DNA of 64,000 nt from Planctomycetes bacterium B3_Pla (GCA_005223045.1 NJBM01000003.1:1-64000); one strand, 5' to 3'; numbered from the stretch's first letter, positions 24,601 to 33,727 are shown. Program-made: numbers and translations. Notes: generated from the sequence alone by a model not told the origin.

Positions 24601-25248
24601 CTGTGGAGACCCACGCAAGCTCAGGATGAAGCCTACGATGTGACGGTCAAAGTAGTCGACAGCAACAGCGTGCCGGTCGCGGGTATTCAGCAATTCAAAA
24701 TCAACGTAAATCCGACGCCGCCCACGACGGCCACTTTGACCGTAGTGGACGGCTACAACAAGAACACCAAAAAGAAGCTATCGGCGGAAGGCAAGCTCGA
24801 TGCCGTCAAAGCCAGCGACGATAAACGGCTCGAAGCATCGTACGGCTCGAGCATATTCTATGATTTCTCCGATATAACCATACCTCCCGGTGCTTCGGTT
24901 GCATCAGTCACACTTTATGTGGAGCACTTCGAAGAAGAAGAATTTGCCGCAGGGAGACTGAAATGGGAAATAGGAGAAGGCTGGCCCGCCAAGCCGATCG
25001 TCTGGTACCCGTTGAAAGCTCCTGTGCGCAAAGGAAAACGGAATGAGACAACCGATGCATGGGACATCACAAGCTTTGCGAATACGACCGCGAAGATAAA
25101 CGCCCTTCAGTTGCAGATCGTCAATCGCAAGGATTCCCGGAAGAAGACCTTTGTGGATTGCGTTCATGCCGTAGTTGAATGGAAATGGCCCGCCCCCCAG
25201 GAAACGGTCCAGGCTAAAGAGGGTGAATTGCAGCTTTTTAGGCCGTAA
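21634..25248 (+). CDS. ParA-type ATPase fused through a membrane span to cadherin-like repeats
   Basis: A 1204-residue protein. Residues 1-255 are a ParA/Soj ATPase: deviant Walker A KGGCGKTT at 10-17 with signature Lys10, [16 protein letters not shown], and [13 protein letters not shown]. It lacks a signal peptide, so this end is cytoplasmic. A linker (about 295-350) has five 11-residue repeats (EEPPERT / [11 protein letters not shown]). One membrane span is at about 362-385 after RKLA. Outside are six repeats of about 92 residues (EDT...GxDPDGDxLxY...G.LSG...[22 protein letters not shown] joints), an Ig-like putative domain (about 940-1025) and a DNRLRE-like end (about 1030-1186). No ParB partner or parS site was seen nearby. 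The GC and codon feel match the neighbours. This architecture is unfamiliar to me; a surface structure positioned by a ParA switch is one reading. Confidence 0.9.
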   Translation: MRTIVITNQKGGCGKTTTAVNLAAALAQQGHKVLMVDLDPQAHATLGLGYEPDNLDRTIYHSIAAKQIAISRVILTTTIKGLDLAPSNVLLAKAEQELIAVARKEFILADQLQSVSNKYDICVIDCPPSLGLLTFNALVASTDVLVPVQVHYYALEGLKQLLETVKTARKRFYPCSVKILGLLLTFVEDQSALSQQVEEQMRQFFGELVFDTVIHRTLSLAEAPSAGQCILAYAPGSKGAAEYEALAEEVTDPDYKKKRKLPKEVSAIFDVVQSAKQARDLQISMTEDAVRQTQPVVEEPPERTPPVVEEPPERTEAAAEEIPERAGIAAEEIPERAGIVVEEAPEWIERPAARLKNGRRKLAFLSAFAIFMVVVVVVLMIFLKMANTRPQAWAGSATMQEDVPTPIKLIGSDPDKDQLIYRIVTTPTHGHLTGPGPTMTYTPEPDYSGPDSFVFIANDGAADSNEATVSLTVTAVNDAPTANHKSLTTKVDRSASISLTGNDIDSDVLKYVICTEPEYGTLSFGSNFEINGKLVYTPRARFTGSDSFTFKLNDDTVDGTPAMVSINVTPNHAPMAELQTVTTAEDTPAAVNLQGSDPDGDTVIYSIVTGPSHGALSGKAPNLTYKPNRNFSGPDSFTFKVNDGTTDSVVTTVSILMTPANDPPIATAANVTLLEDTSTPIVMAGIDPDGNQQLTYSIVTGPSYGTLSGTEPNMTYAPDPNFNGSDGFTFKANDGVSDSMPAVVSIMVAPVDDPPTVAASNVTLQEDTAAAIMLTGKDPDGDPLKYTVLRSPLHGKLSGEAPALTYTPDPNFSWLDSFTFRVNDGTTDSDAATVMISVTPVNDPPIANDDIIVTQEDAAATIDVLANDTEVDNELLKITAVSKPEGGSVTINAAGTLTYTPTANFYGEDAFTYTVTDREGETDTATVRISLTSTNDAPIITSRPPAIAMVGIQYTYDVNATDPDEEDILTYSLTNQPAGMTINPTTGLILWRPTQAQDEAYDVTVKVVDSNSVPVAGIQQFKINVNPTPPTTATLTVVDGYNKNTKKKLSAEGKLDAVKASDDKRLEASYGSSIFYDFSDITIPPGASVASVTLYVEHFEEEEFAAGRLKWEIGEGWPAKPIVWYPLKAPVRKGKRNETTDAWDITSFANTTAKINALQLQIVNRKDSRKKTFVDCVHAVVEWKWPAPQETVQAKEGELQLFRP

Positions 25249-25291
25249 GAAGAATATTTGAAGGAAATTGCAGAAAACCCCATATATTTTT

Positions 25292-25319
25292 TTGACATTA
25301 CAGGTTAATCCATTATACT
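25292..25319 (+). promoter_or_regulatory. Promoter of the small two-ORF unit
   Basis: A perfect TTGACA (25292-25297), 16 bases, TATACT (25314-25319, 5/6). It lies 45 bases after the ParA-fusion stop and before the small coupled ORFs at 25338-25735. Confidence 0.6.
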
Positions 25320-25337
25320 ATATTTGGAAGGGTGGTG

Positions 25338-25445
25338 ATGATTATGGATATCGCTCCTCATATCCCGTTTTTCTCACCGTCCGAGCCGGCTTTTGTACAG
25401 TGCAAACAACAAAAGAATTCATTCGGCCGAAAGGATGAACGATGA
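25338..25445 (+). CDS. Possible 35-residue leader peptide
   Basis: A short frame starting at ATG 25338 (or 25344) after GGAAGG. It encodes MIMDIAPHIPFFSPSEPAFV, then QCKQQKNSFGRKDER, and ends with a TGA that overlaps the ATG of the next ORF (ATGA). The promoter just upstream and the coupled stop/start are the only support; the peptide resembles nothing I know. It could equally be untranslated leader. Confidence 0.35.
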   Translation: MIMDIAPHIPFFSPSEPAFVQCKQQKNSFGRKDER

Positions 25446-25735
25446 GGAATCATCAGTCAGGTTTGCACAAGGAGGTGTCAGCAATATTCGAAGGTGTATG
25501 GAATCCTGAGACGGACAATATTCAACCCGTTATTGTCGCACCCGCGGCGAGCAGCGCAGCGTACATCTTTCCGGGAGCACAGGGCGCCGGCGATTTCGGC
25601 AGGGAGTCCAGATTTGCCTCTATCGTAAAAGGCATCGCGAGTGCTCCGGGACTTATCTTCCGTTCCAGGGCCAGGCGGGAGAAGAAAAGACTCGGATCGA
25701 TATCCAAGCACTTGATGATTAACATGCCGAGCTAA
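25442..25735 (+). CDS. Small hypothetical protein sharing a KEVSAIF motif with the ParA fusion
   Basis: A 97-residue protein of unknown function: MRNHQSGLHKEVSAIFEGVW followed by NPETDNIQPVIVAPAAS, a Gly/Ala-rich middle and a basic end (RSRARREKKRLGSISKHL). AAAGGA lies 8 to 10 bases before the ATG. The peptide LHKEVSAIFEGV is close to [12 protein letters not shown] (about residues 267-278) in the ParA-cadherin protein encoded just upstream, where it sits between the ATPase and the repeat linker. No membrane span or signal. The shared motif, promoter and coupled start make a real gene more likely than chance. Confidence 0.5.
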   Translation: MRNHQSGLHKEVSAIFEGVWNPETDNIQPVIVAPAASSAAYIFPGAQGAGDFGRESRFASIVKGIASAPGLIFRSRARREKKRLGSISKHLMINMPS

Positions 25736-26132
25736 GGGCCGTTTGCCCATATTTTGCCGACATCCTCATTGTCCGGCCCGCCCGGACACAAAAAAAACTT
25801 TCCTTTAAGAATCTGATTCCCCTTATTCGGGCCATGCTTTATTCAGTTGCGATGCCGGCCCTTATCACCCCACAGTCCTATAATACCACAGGTAGTTTTC
25901 ATTGTCGGAATTTACGGCTAATTTCGCAGTGTTTTAACGCGGCTTCAAGCGCGGAACTCTCGCACCGGCGACAATCAATTCGGTGTTCCATTGCCTAAAA
26001 TTCTGCACTCAGCATGATTGACATCCCGTGCGAGAGGTCATATTATATAACGTTTGCAAAGTTCAAGTTCAGTAGTGTTACTGGGCAGGTCTGAATAGGA
26101 AACTTTTTGTCTGCTTTTTTGGAGACCGCGAG
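25736..26132. other. Intergenic region with hairpin and promoter
   Basis: No gene. It contains a perfect stem TGTCCGG/CCGGACA (25770-25788), which lacks a following T-run and so is not a standard terminator on either strand, and the promoter at 26018-26046. Confidence 0.6.
26018..26046 (+). promoter_or_regulatory. Promoter of the metalloprotease gene
   Basis: A perfect TTGACA (26018-26023), exactly 17 bases, TATTAT (26041-26046, 5/6). The leader to ATG 26133 would be about 80 bases. It may also drive the PhoD-like and ThuA genes that follow closely. Confidence 0.75.
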
Positions 26133-29045
26133 ATGTATAATATAAAATCAAAAACATGGAATATCTTACTTGTCCCGGCTATTGCAGTCATTGCATTGTC
26201 GTCGATAGCCGCCGGTGCCGCCGCACCTCCAAAACCAAAGCCAAAGCCCGAGTTTCCACCTGCAAATGAAGTCCTCAAGGATTACACAAAGGTCGTATCT
26301 ACCGCCGACGGACAGCGAAGTCTTTTCACCATCTGGACCCGCGAGAAGGACGGTCAGATGATGGCAACATTGCCAAGCGGTTATAATTCGAAGTCGAGAA
26401 AGTTCTTTATTGCGATGACCGTGGCCAGCGGCGAAGACTACGCCGGCCTGCAGGCCGGGGACATGTACGTATATTGGAGGCGATACAACAAGCGTCTGGC
26501 CCTGATCGAGCCGAACATTCGAATCAAGTCAACGGGGGACCAGGAATCCAAGGATTCCGTCGGGAGGCTGTTTACGGACCGCGTGATTCTGGATGTGCCG
26601 ATTGTCACTATGTCGGGCGGTTCGCCGGTCATTGATATGGACGCCCTGCTGGTAGGCCAGGCCGGCAAGTTTTTCGGCCCGCGCGTGCGCGTCTCGAACT
26701 CGCAATTAGTGAAGATAAAGAAAGCCAAGGCGTTTCCAAAGAATGTCGAGCTGGCTTTTGAAGTCCCCACGCAGAGCGGACGGCTCCAGACTCTCCACTA
26801 TTCGATCAGCGAGATTTCCGGCACGTCTGGTTACAGACCGCGTAAGGCCGACGAGCGTGTCGGATACTTTACCACCGGTTACAGAGACCTCGGGCAGTTC
26901 AAGGATCCCGAGACGATGGTCCGCTATATCAACAGATGGCACCTGGAAAAGGCCGACGGCTCGCTCAAGATCAGTCCTCCCAAGAATCCGATAGTCTTCT
27001 ACATTGAGCATACGACTCCCGTCCGCTATCGCCGCTGGGTCAGGCAGGGCCTTTTATACTGGAACGATGCCTTCGAGAAAGTCGGCATTTCAAACGCCAT
27101 AGAAGTTTACTACCAGGATGCGCGATCCAAGGCCCACATGGACAAAGACCCCGAAGACGTCAGATACAACTTTATTCGGTGGCTCAGCAACAATCGAGGA
27201 ACCGCGATCGGCCCCAGCCGGGTGCATCCGGAAACAGGGCAGATTCTGGACGCGGACATCATTCTCACCGACGGCTGGATCCGTTACTACTGGACGAACT
27301 ACCACGAGATCATGCCTGAAATAGCGATGGAGGGCATGGCGCCCGAGACCTTAGCCTGGCTGCAAGACAATCCGAACTGGGACCCTCGCATCCGGTTCGC
27401 TCCGCCCGACCAGCGCGAGCACATACGGCATGAACTTGCCAAGCACAGTCATCTGCCGCATGGGGGCCACCCCATGACGCAGGTTGATCCGGTGCTGATC
27501 GGCGATGACGAGTACGACGGCCTGATAGGCAGAACATCCCAGGTTAACGGCATGTGCACTTTGACGCGCGGCAAGGCCTTTGACGTTGCCGCCTTTAGAA
27601 TGCACTTAGACCTGATGGACGCCGAAGAAGGTGACGCCAACGACGTGGAAGAAAAGGACGAAGACGAGGAAGAAGACGAGGAGGAAGAAGACAAGGAGGA
27701 AGACAAAGACAAAGAGAAGGAAGAAGACAAAAAGAAAGATGAGGAGAAAAAGGAAGAGAAGGAGGAAAAGGAGCCTATGATAGACGGCGTACCGGAGTCT
27801 TTCATCGGTCCGTTGCTGGCCGAGCTGACCTGCCATGAGGTCGGGCACACGCTGGGCCTGAGACATAATTTCAAAGCATCGAGCGTCCACTCCATGGCCG
27901 ATATTAACAGCAAGGAAATGAAAGGAAAGAAAGCCCATGCTTCCTCGGTAATGGATTACCTGCCGATCAACATGAACTTCAAAGACGGCGAGGTCCAGGG
28001 CGATTACAGCATGATCAGTGTAGGCACCTATGACACATGGGCCATCGAGTACGGCTATATCCAGGACAAGGGAAAACTCAAGGACATACTCGCCCGTGTG
28101 GCCGAGCCTGGATTGCAGTACGCCACCGATGAGGACACGTTCGGGCCAGACCCGTTCGCCCGCCGTTATGACTTCAGCAACGACCCGCTGGACTACGCCA
28201 ATAACCAGATGCGAATCGCCCGGCACAATCGCGAGCGGATTATCGAAAAGCTCGTCAAGGAAGGCGACAGTTGGGCCAAGACTCGCCGAGCCTACGAAAT
28301 GACGCTCGCCATGCAATTGCGGTCGGTCAGCATGATGGGCAACTGGCTGGGCGGCGCCTTTATCTACCGGGACAAGAAGGGAGACAAAGAGGGTCGCCTG
28401 CCTATAGAAGTGGTCCCGGCGAAGAAACAGCGTGATGCGCTGAACTTTGTGATTGAAAACACGTTCAGAGACGAGGCTTTCGGCCTGACGCAGGACCTCC
28501 TGCGCAGGATGACCGTGGACAAGTGGCTGGACGACTTTTACTCCTTTTTGAGTGACGCCACCTGGCCGATCCATGACAGAATCATGGGCATACAGGCATA
28601 CACCCTGGTGAGCTTGATGTACCCGACGACTCTTCGCAGGATCTACGACAATGAGTTCTTAATCGCGGCCGACGAAGATGCGCTGACCCTGCCCGAAATG
28701 CTGGATACGGTCAGTGACGCCGTCTGGAGCGAGCTGAATGAAAAGCCCGGCAAGAAGTACACAGCCCGCAAACCGATGATCTCCAGCCTCCGGCGGAATC
28801 TGCAACGCGAGCATCTCGAGCTTCTGATCGATCTGAGCAAGTCGAATTATTTCGGCACGGCAGCCTACAAACCCATTGCCAACCTGGTCATGGAAAAGTT
28901 GCGTCAGATCAAAGAAGGCAAGATCGACAGCATTTTAGAGGAACACAAAGGTAATCTTGATCCATACACCAGAGCACATTTGAAAGACGCCGGCATGCAA
29001 ATCAAAAAAGCCCTGGAGGCCCATTATGTTTACAGGCAGCTTTAG
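26133..29045 (+). CDS. Secreted zinc metalloprotease (DUF4953/DUF5117 type)
   Basis: A 970-residue exported protein with a signal peptide (LLVPAIAVIALSSIAAGAAA, then a PKPKPKPE stretch). The order is DUF5117-like region (about 90-270: EDYAGLQAGDMYVYWRRYNK), then the DUF4953-like metalloprotease with HEVGHTLGLRHNF: His568, Glu569, His572 and His578, the extended HExxHxxGxxH zinc motif of metzincins. A downstream SVMDYLP supplies the Met-turn-like residue. About 55 residues just before the zinc site are almost wholly Glu, Asp and Lys (about 505-555), probably a disordered surface insert. The family is common in Planctomycetota and Bacteroidota; substrates are unknown. Protein breakdown outside the cell is the likely role. 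Confidence 0.9.
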   Translation: MYNIKSKTWNILLVPAIAVIALSSIAAGAAAPPKPKPKPEFPPANEVLKDYTKVVSTADGQRSLFTIWTREKDGQMMATLPSGYNSKSRKFFIAMTVASGEDYAGLQAGDMYVYWRRYNKRLALIEPNIRIKSTGDQESKDSVGRLFTDRVILDVPIVTMSGGSPVIDMDALLVGQAGKFFGPRVRVSNSQLVKIKKAKAFPKNVELAFEVPTQSGRLQTLHYSISEISGTSGYRPRKADERVGYFTTGYRDLGQFKDPETMVRYINRWHLEKADGSLKISPPKNPIVFYIEHTTPVRYRRWVRQGLLYWNDAFEKVGISNAIEVYYQDARSKAHMDKDPEDVRYNFIRWLSNNRGTAIGPSRVHPETGQILDADIILTDGWIRYYWTNYHEIMPEIAMEGMAPETLAWLQDNPNWDPRIRFAPPDQREHIRHELAKHSHLPHGGHPMTQVDPVLIGDDEYDGLIGRTSQVNGMCTLTRGKAFDVAAFRMHLDLMDAEEGDANDVEEKDEDEEEDEEEEDKEEDKDKEKEEDKKKDEEKKEEKEEKEPMIDGVPESFIGPLLAELTCHEVGHTLGLRHNFKASSVHSMADINSKEMKGKKAHASSVMDYLPINMNFKDGEVQGDYSMISVGTYDTWAIEYGYIQDKGKLKDILARVAEPGLQYATDEDTFGPDPFARRYDFSNDPLDYANNQMRIARHNRERIIEKLVKEGDSWAKTRRAYEMTLAMQLRSVSMMGNWLGGAFIYRDKKGDKEGRLPIEVVPAKKQRDALNFVIENTFRDEAFGLTQDLLRRMTVDKWLDDFYSFLSDATWPIHDRIMGIQAYTLVSLMYPTTLRRIYDNEFLIAADEDALTLPEMLDTVSDAVWSELNEKPGKKYTARKPMISSLRRNLQREHLELLIDLSKSNYFGTAAYKPIANLVMEKLRQIKEGKIDSILEEHKGNLDPYTRAHLKDAGMQIKKALEAHYVYRQL

Positions 29046-29104
29046 CTAATGATGCCTCAAGGCTCACGCTCCGGCGATGAAAAGACAGTAGAATAGGAGT
29101 AAAG

Positions 29105-30943
29105 ATGAAACGACGAGTGAAAGCGGCCATAGTTGTTGCCGTCATGGCCACTACGCTGTTGTCGAGCACAGCTTTCGCTCAACCCCTGAGCGTGCCTGAA
29201 GTATCGAGAGACAAGGTTATCTGCTTTGCCCTGTACACGGTCGAAAATTATGTTTTGAAGCTGACCGCTCAACTGTATCCGCTCAAAGCCGGCGAGTCCA
29301 GGACGGTAAGGCTTGAAACAAAGCGCAACGGCAGATGGAGGCGGATAGCGCAAACACAGGTAATTGAAAAGGGATGGACGGCGCCTTTTCGGGTTGAGAA
29401 CTGGGATTCCACAAAAGATGCCGAATACAGGGTCGCTCACGGAGACAACGCTTACTATACAGGCACAATCCGCAAGGACCCGGTGGACAAGGATGTTATC
29501 GTAGTCGCCGCGTTCACGGGCAACTCGATCAATCCGAGGCACGGCGGCGATATTTCCAAGAATGACATCGTTGACAACATCAAGAGATTGCAGCCCGACC
29601 TGTTGTTCTTCTCCGGCGACCAGGTCTATGACCATTTCAAGCATTACGCCGCCTGGCTCAAGTTCGGCAGGGATTTCGGCGAGATCGTCCGCAACGTTCC
29701 GACGGTCACAATACCGGACGACCACGACGTGGGCCAGGCCAATCTGTGGGGCGCCGGGGGAGTAAAATCCAATACGCGCGCCGGCCACGATGGAGGATAC
29801 GCCGCCGAGGTCGAATACGTCAAAGAGGTCGAGCGAGCGCAGACCAGTCATCTGCCCGACCCTTATGACCCGACTCCGATAGCGCGCGGCATCGGCGTGT
29901 ACTATACGTCCATCAACGTGGGCGGAATAAGTTTCGCCGTCATCGAAGACCGCAAGTTCAAATCAGGCCCTCATGGGCTTGTTCCCCAGCGAGGCCCTCG
30001 GCCCGACCATGTTCTCGATCCCAGTTACGATCCGAAAAGCGTGGACGTGCCCGGCGCGACGCTCCTCGGTGAGCGTCAATTGGAGTTTCTGCGAAACTGG
30101 GCGGCCGACTGGCGCAGCGCCGAAATGAAAGCGGTACTGTCCCAGACTATCTTCTGCGGCGGCGCGCATATTCACGGCTCGACCGGCAATCGCCTGCATG
30201 CAGACCTCGACTCGAACGGCTGGCCCCAGACGGGGCGAAAGAAAGCCCTCAGCGAGATACGAAAGGCATTCGCCATACACATTGCAGGCGATCAGCACCT
30301 CGCGACAATCTTTTACCACGGCATCGACGACTGGAACGATGCGTGCTATTCGGTCTGTGTGCCGTCTATCGCGAATCTTTACCTGCGATGGTGGAGGCCG
30401 CTGGAGCCGGGTAAGAATCGCCAGCCCGGTGCGCCGGAACACACCGGAGAATTCCTCGACGGCTTCGCAAATAAAGTTACCTGCATGGCTGTCGCCAACC
30501 CGAGTCCGGAGCGCAACGGCGGAAAAAAACTCACAACGCGGGCGGCCGGTTTCGGAGTCGTAAAGTTCAACAAGAAAACCAGAGAAATCACGATAGAGTG
30601 CTGGCCCAGAAACGTCGATATCACCGATCCCAAGACCAGGCAATATCCCGGCTGGCCCAGGACTATCAGCCAATTAGACAATTACGGGCGAAAGGCCGCA
30701 GCCTATTTGCCGACCATCGAAGTGAGCGGCATGACTAACCCGGTTGTGCAGGTGATCGACGAATCAAACGATGAAATTGTCTATACCCTGCGGATTAACG
30801 GGACCTCGTTCAAACCCAAGGTTTTCAAGACAGGAAAGTACACCGTCAAGGTCGGCAGGCAGGGAACCAGGAGGATGAAGACCCTTACAGGCGTTCAGGC
30901 TATCGAGCCAGGCAAAACAGAGACGTTGAGTGTGAAATTTTAG
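29105..30943 (+). CDS. PhoD-like secreted metallophosphatase
   Basis: A 612-residue exported protein with signal peptide (AAIVVAVMATTLLSSTAFAQ) and a PhoD/alkaline phosphatase D-type metallophosphatase core. The metal-ligand motifs are FSGDQVYDH (near 168-176), IPDDHDVGQ (near 203-211) and IAGDQHLATI (near 393-402). An N-terminal Ig-like region (about 30-125) precedes the core, as in PhoD_N, and a beta-rich tail follows. It would hydrolyse phosphate mono- or diesters in the periplasm or outside. AGGAG precedes the ATG. It lies 59 bases after the metalloprotease and 50 bases before the ThuA gene, probably one transcript. The specific substrate is not evident. Confidence 0.87.
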   Translation: MKRRVKAAIVVAVMATTLLSSTAFAQPLSVPEVSRDKVICFALYTVENYVLKLTAQLYPLKAGESRTVRLETKRNGRWRRIAQTQVIEKGWTAPFRVENWDSTKDAEYRVAHGDNAYYTGTIRKDPVDKDVIVVAAFTGNSINPRHGGDISKNDIVDNIKRLQPDLLFFSGDQVYDHFKHYAAWLKFGRDFGEIVRNVPTVTIPDDHDVGQANLWGAGGVKSNTRAGHDGGYAAEVEYVKEVERAQTSHLPDPYDPTPIARGIGVYYTSINVGGISFAVIEDRKFKSGPHGLVPQRGPRPDHVLDPSYDPKSVDVPGATLLGERQLEFLRNWAADWRSAEMKAVLSQTIFCGGAHIHGSTGNRLHADLDSNGWPQTGRKKALSEIRKAFAIHIAGDQHLATIFYHGIDDWNDACYSVCVPSIANLYLRWWRPLEPGKNRQPGAPEHTGEFLDGFANKVTCMAVANPSPERNGGKKLTTRAAGFGVVKFNKKTREITIECWPRNVDITDPKTRQYPGWPRTISQLDNYGRKAAAYLPTIEVSGMTNPVVQVIDESNDEIVYTLRINGTSFKPKVFKTGKYTVKVGRQGTRRMKTLTGVQAIEPGKTETLSVKF

Positions 30944-30993
30944 GCAGCAATTGTGCGTCAAATACTTGAGCAAAACGAAAGGATGGGACAAAG

Positions 30994-32001
30994 ATGAAAC
31001 GGTCAAAAAAGCTTCGGATGTTGGTATTTGCAGGATTGATGTGTTTAGTAAGTGTATCTGCACAGGCAGAGCCTTGGGTTGTCATGGAAGGCGGCGACGG
31101 CCCCGGCAAGGGCAAACACATTGTGTTCCTCATCGGCGACGAGGAATACCGCTCGGAGGATTCTATGCCGCAGCTCGCCAAGATACTGGCCGTGCATCAC
31201 GGCTTCAAGTGTACCGTGCTTTTCGCCATCAACAAGAAGACCGGCGAAATCGATCCCAAGACGCTCGACAATATCCCCGGCCTGGAGGCCCTTGAGAAAG
31301 CGGACCTGATGGTGATGTTCCTGCGCTTTCGCGAGCTGCCCGACGAGCAGATGAAGTACATTATCGATTACACCAACTCGGGCAAGCCAATCATCGGGCT
31401 AAGAACATCTACTCACGCATTCAATTACAAAAAGCTCAAAGACAGCCTCTACGCCAGGTACAGCTTCAACGACAAAGACTTCGACGGCGGCTACGGACGC
31501 CAGGTGTTCGGTGAAACCTGGATCAACCACTATGGGCATCACCAGAAAGAGAGCACACGCGGACTTATCGCCAAAGGCAGGGAAAACCACCCCATAGTCA
31601 AAGGCGTTGACGACATCTGGGGCGAATCCGACGTTTACGGCATCACAGCATTAGTCGGCGACTGCAAGCCGCTTATCATGGGTCAGGTGCTTTCCGGCAT
31701 GAACCAGTATGACAAACCTAATCCGGACAAGAAATTGGTTCCGGTGGCATGGACCAAGACCTACACAGGCGAAAGGGGCAAAACTACCCGCGTTTTCACC
31801 ACCACGATGGGGCATTCGTTTGATCTCAACAGCGAAGGTTTCCGCCGGCTTCTGGTGAACGCTTGTTACTGGGGCCTCGGCATGGAAGACAAAATCCCGG
31901 CCAAAAGTAAGGTCGATTTTGTAGGCCGGTATGAACCCAACACAATTGGCATGGGCAAGCACAAAACCGGCCTGAAACCGTCAGACCACAAGCTCCCGTA
32001 A
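30994..32001 (+). CDS. Secreted ThuA-domain protein
   Basis: A 335-residue protein with a signal peptide (MLVFAGLMCLVSVSAQA) and a ThuA-like domain of the class I glutamine-amidotransferase fold: KHIVFLIGDEEYRSEDSMPQ, LAVHHGFKCTVLF, the central ADLMVMFLRFRELPDEQMKY, GKPIIGLRTSTHAF and TTTMGHSFDL. ThuA proteins are tied to sugar (trehalose/ketosugar) use and abound beside Gfo/Idh/MocA genes in Planctomycetota. The enzyme activity of the family is poorly defined. AAAGGA lies upstream of ATG 30994. It ends just before a 9-base hairpin (32069-32094). Confidence 0.85.
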   Translation: MKRSKKLRMLVFAGLMCLVSVSAQAEPWVVMEGGDGPGKGKHIVFLIGDEEYRSEDSMPQLAKILAVHHGFKCTVLFAINKKTGEIDPKTLDNIPGLEALEKADLMVMFLRFRELPDEQMKYIIDYTNSGKPIIGLRTSTHAFNYKKLKDSLYARYSFNDKDFDGGYGRQVFGETWINHYGHHQKESTRGLIAKGRENHPIVKGVDDIWGESDVYGITALVGDCKPLIMGQVLSGMNQYDKPNPDKKLVPVAWTKTYTGERGKTTRVFTTTMGHSFDLNSEGFRRLLVNACYWGLGMEDKIPAKSKVDFVGRYEPNTIGMGKHKTGLKPSDHKLP

Positions 32002-32416
32002 GAATATATCAAAATGGCGGAGTTGCCGCGTTGCGGCAGTACGTGTTTAGCCAGGGAAAAGCCATCCCCATCCCGATAAGAGACAATCGGGATGAGGCTG
32101 CCACCCAATCGTCATCTCGACTGGAGCCGAAGGCGGAATGGAGAGATCTATTTAGAATCGATTTCCCCACGCAGCCTGCCCCGTTCGACAAGCTCAGGGC
32201 AAGCTCTGAGCGCAGTCGGATGGATCCCAACTTGCTTTGTCCCGCAAGGGACGCCTGACGGCGGAACTCCGGTCGGAATGACAGCCGGATCGCATATCCT
32301 TTGTCCGGCTAAACACTTACGAAGGCTTTGGGAATGGTCAACGCAGGACGAGCCATCCCCAAGCTGCGCTTGAGGCTGCCACCCGACGTGCCTCATAAAC
32401 TCACCTAAAATCCATT
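32002..32416. other. Intergenic region made largely of dispersed repeats
   Basis: No gene. Convergent ends of the ThuA and PQQ-propeller genes. It contains a perfect hairpin CATCCCGAT/ATCGGGATG (32069-32094), GAGGCTGCCACCC at 32094-32106 and again at 32372-32384, a TTCGACAAGCTCAGG motif (32184-32198), and GGGACGCCTGACGGCGGA (about 32249-32266), which is related to words at 9660-9674 and 39262-39276. Confidence 0.7.
32319..32387 (-). repeat. GGGTGGCAGCCTC repeat, copy A
   Basis: Read on the minus strand this begins GGGTGGCAGCCTCAAGCGCA and continues through GCTTGGGGATGGCTCGTCCTG and TTGACCAT. It aligns with 56569-56622 over about 54 bases with only four to five differences. Confidence 0.8.
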
Positions 32417-33703
32417 CTACAGGTTCTTCGTCGGCCCGATGGAGATCAGTTGTGAATAGGTTCTCAGGTACATTCTGCCACCGGCTACGGCCGGCGCCGC
32501 GTGGCTCGTTTCTCCAAGGGGATTGATTGCCAGCAATTCGTAAGTTTCGGCAACCCTGACGACTACTACGTCTCCGTCCATCGTGATGCAGTAAAGCTTG
32601 CCGTCAACACATACCGGTGAGCTGAAGAATTTCCCGGCGGGCTTTTCTTCCCAAAGCTGCCGGCCTGTGACGCTGTTCCAGCAGGAAACGTACCCGCGAT
32701 CAAGAAACGTAAACAGCAAACCTGCCTTTGCTATGGATGTAGGGACATACGGCCTGTATCCGCTTTCGATTTTGAACACTTCTTTGGGCTGAATCGAACC
32801 GTCGCTCGAGCCGGGTCGAATGGCAATCAGGCGTTTGCCGCTGCCGCCGTCGCCGCAGGAGCCGATCAATAACTCATCGGCGATTACAGGTGAGCTGACG
32901 ACGCGAGCAGGAAAAGCCGAAGCCACTTCCCATATTACTTTGCCCGAGCCGGGATCCACACTTGTCATGCCGTGAGAATGGCTGTTGAAGATCAACTGTG
33001 GTGTTCCGGTTGTCGGTGTATAGACGCAAGGCGTTGAGTACGAAGTCTTGGGGCCGGTTTGGCGATCCAATGTCCAGCGCGTTTCACCCGTTTTACGGCT
33101 CACTGCGAACCAAACGCTCCTGGCGTCCGGACTGCTTTTGTTCTCATGCTCGTGTGTAAAGACAACCATATCGTTATAAACAATCGGAGAGCTGCCTGCT
33201 CCGTGCTGACAACGCACACCTTCGAACGTTCGTTTCCAGATTTCGTTGCCCTGATGGTTCAACGCCGCGAGAATTGTCTCTTCGGGGCTCGTGAAGAGCA
33301 CATAGACGTGGTCGGCGTCAACCGTCGGTGTTGCCGATGCGAAGCTGTTGAGTTTGCTCGGACGGTATTTGCTGAGCGAATATTCCTTTTGCCACAAAAC
33401 TTTGCCGTCTGAGACATTCAGAGCAAAAATTACGCTTTTTCCGGCTTGTTGGTCGCCGCTGGTTATGAATAATTTATCGCCCCAGAGTACAGGCGAGGAG
33501 TGCCCCCCTCCCGGCAGCTTGACTCTCCAGTTGTAATCGTCCTCAGTCCATTTGACGGGAATGGTCTTTGCATTGCTGATGCCCTGCCCGTTAGGCCCGC
33601 GGAATCGCGTCCATTCCTGCCCCCAAGACACCGAGGCTGGCAGAATGACCAGCGCCAGTACAAGACTCGTACCGAAAAATACCGGTAGCATGTTTTTTGT
33701 CAT
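32417..33703 (-). CDS. Secreted PQQ-type beta-propeller repeat protein
   Basis: A 428-residue exported protein (signal peptide ending SVSWGQEWTRFRGPNGQG). It is built of PQQ/BamB-like blades: SPVLWGDKLFITSGDQQAGK, VIFALNVSDGKVLWQKEYSL, ATPTVDADHVYVLFTS, TILAALNHQGNEIWKR, VSCWNSVTGRQLWEEKP and SSPVCVDGKLYCI. The W-T-R-F-R-G-P start is common to planctomycete PQQ-like proteins. No quinoprotein dehydrogenase residues are evident, so it is more likely a binding or scaffold protein than an enzyme. It is last gene of the five-gene minus operon, 24 bases after the sulfatase. Confidence 0.87.
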   Translation of the reverse strand: MTKNMLPVFFGTSLVLALVILPASVSWGQEWTRFRGPNGQGISNAKTIPVKWTEDDYNWRVKLPGGGHSSPVLWGDKLFITSGDQQAGKSVIFALNVSDGKVLWQKEYSLSKYRPSKLNSFASATPTVDADHVYVLFTSPEETILAALNHQGNEIWKRTFEGVRCQHGAGSSPIVYNDMVVFTHEHENKSSPDARSVWFAVSRKTGETRWTLDRQTGPKTSYSTPCVYTPTTGTPQLIFNSHSHGMTSVDPGSGKVIWEVASAFPARVVSSPVIADELLIGSCGDGGSGKRLIAIRPGSSDGSIQPKEVFKIESGYRPYVPTSIAKAGLLFTFLDRGYVSCWNSVTGRQLWEEKPAGKFFSSPVCVDGKLYCITMDGDVVVVRVAETYELLAINPLGETSHAAPAVAGGRMYLRTYSQLISIGPTKNL

Positions 33704-33727
33704 CTGTTATCTCCCATACTGCTGGCG

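Noticed and set aside
25770..25788. TGTCCGG/CCGGACA hairpin as a terminator
   Set aside because: No T-run follows on either strand; kept only as an inverted repeat in the intergenic description.
27606..28574. 322-residue minus-strand frame opposite the metalloprotease
   Set aside because: It is antisense to a well-supported secreted protease gene. The hydrophobic leucine/phenylalanine run in it is the complement of the Glu/Asp/Lys insert.
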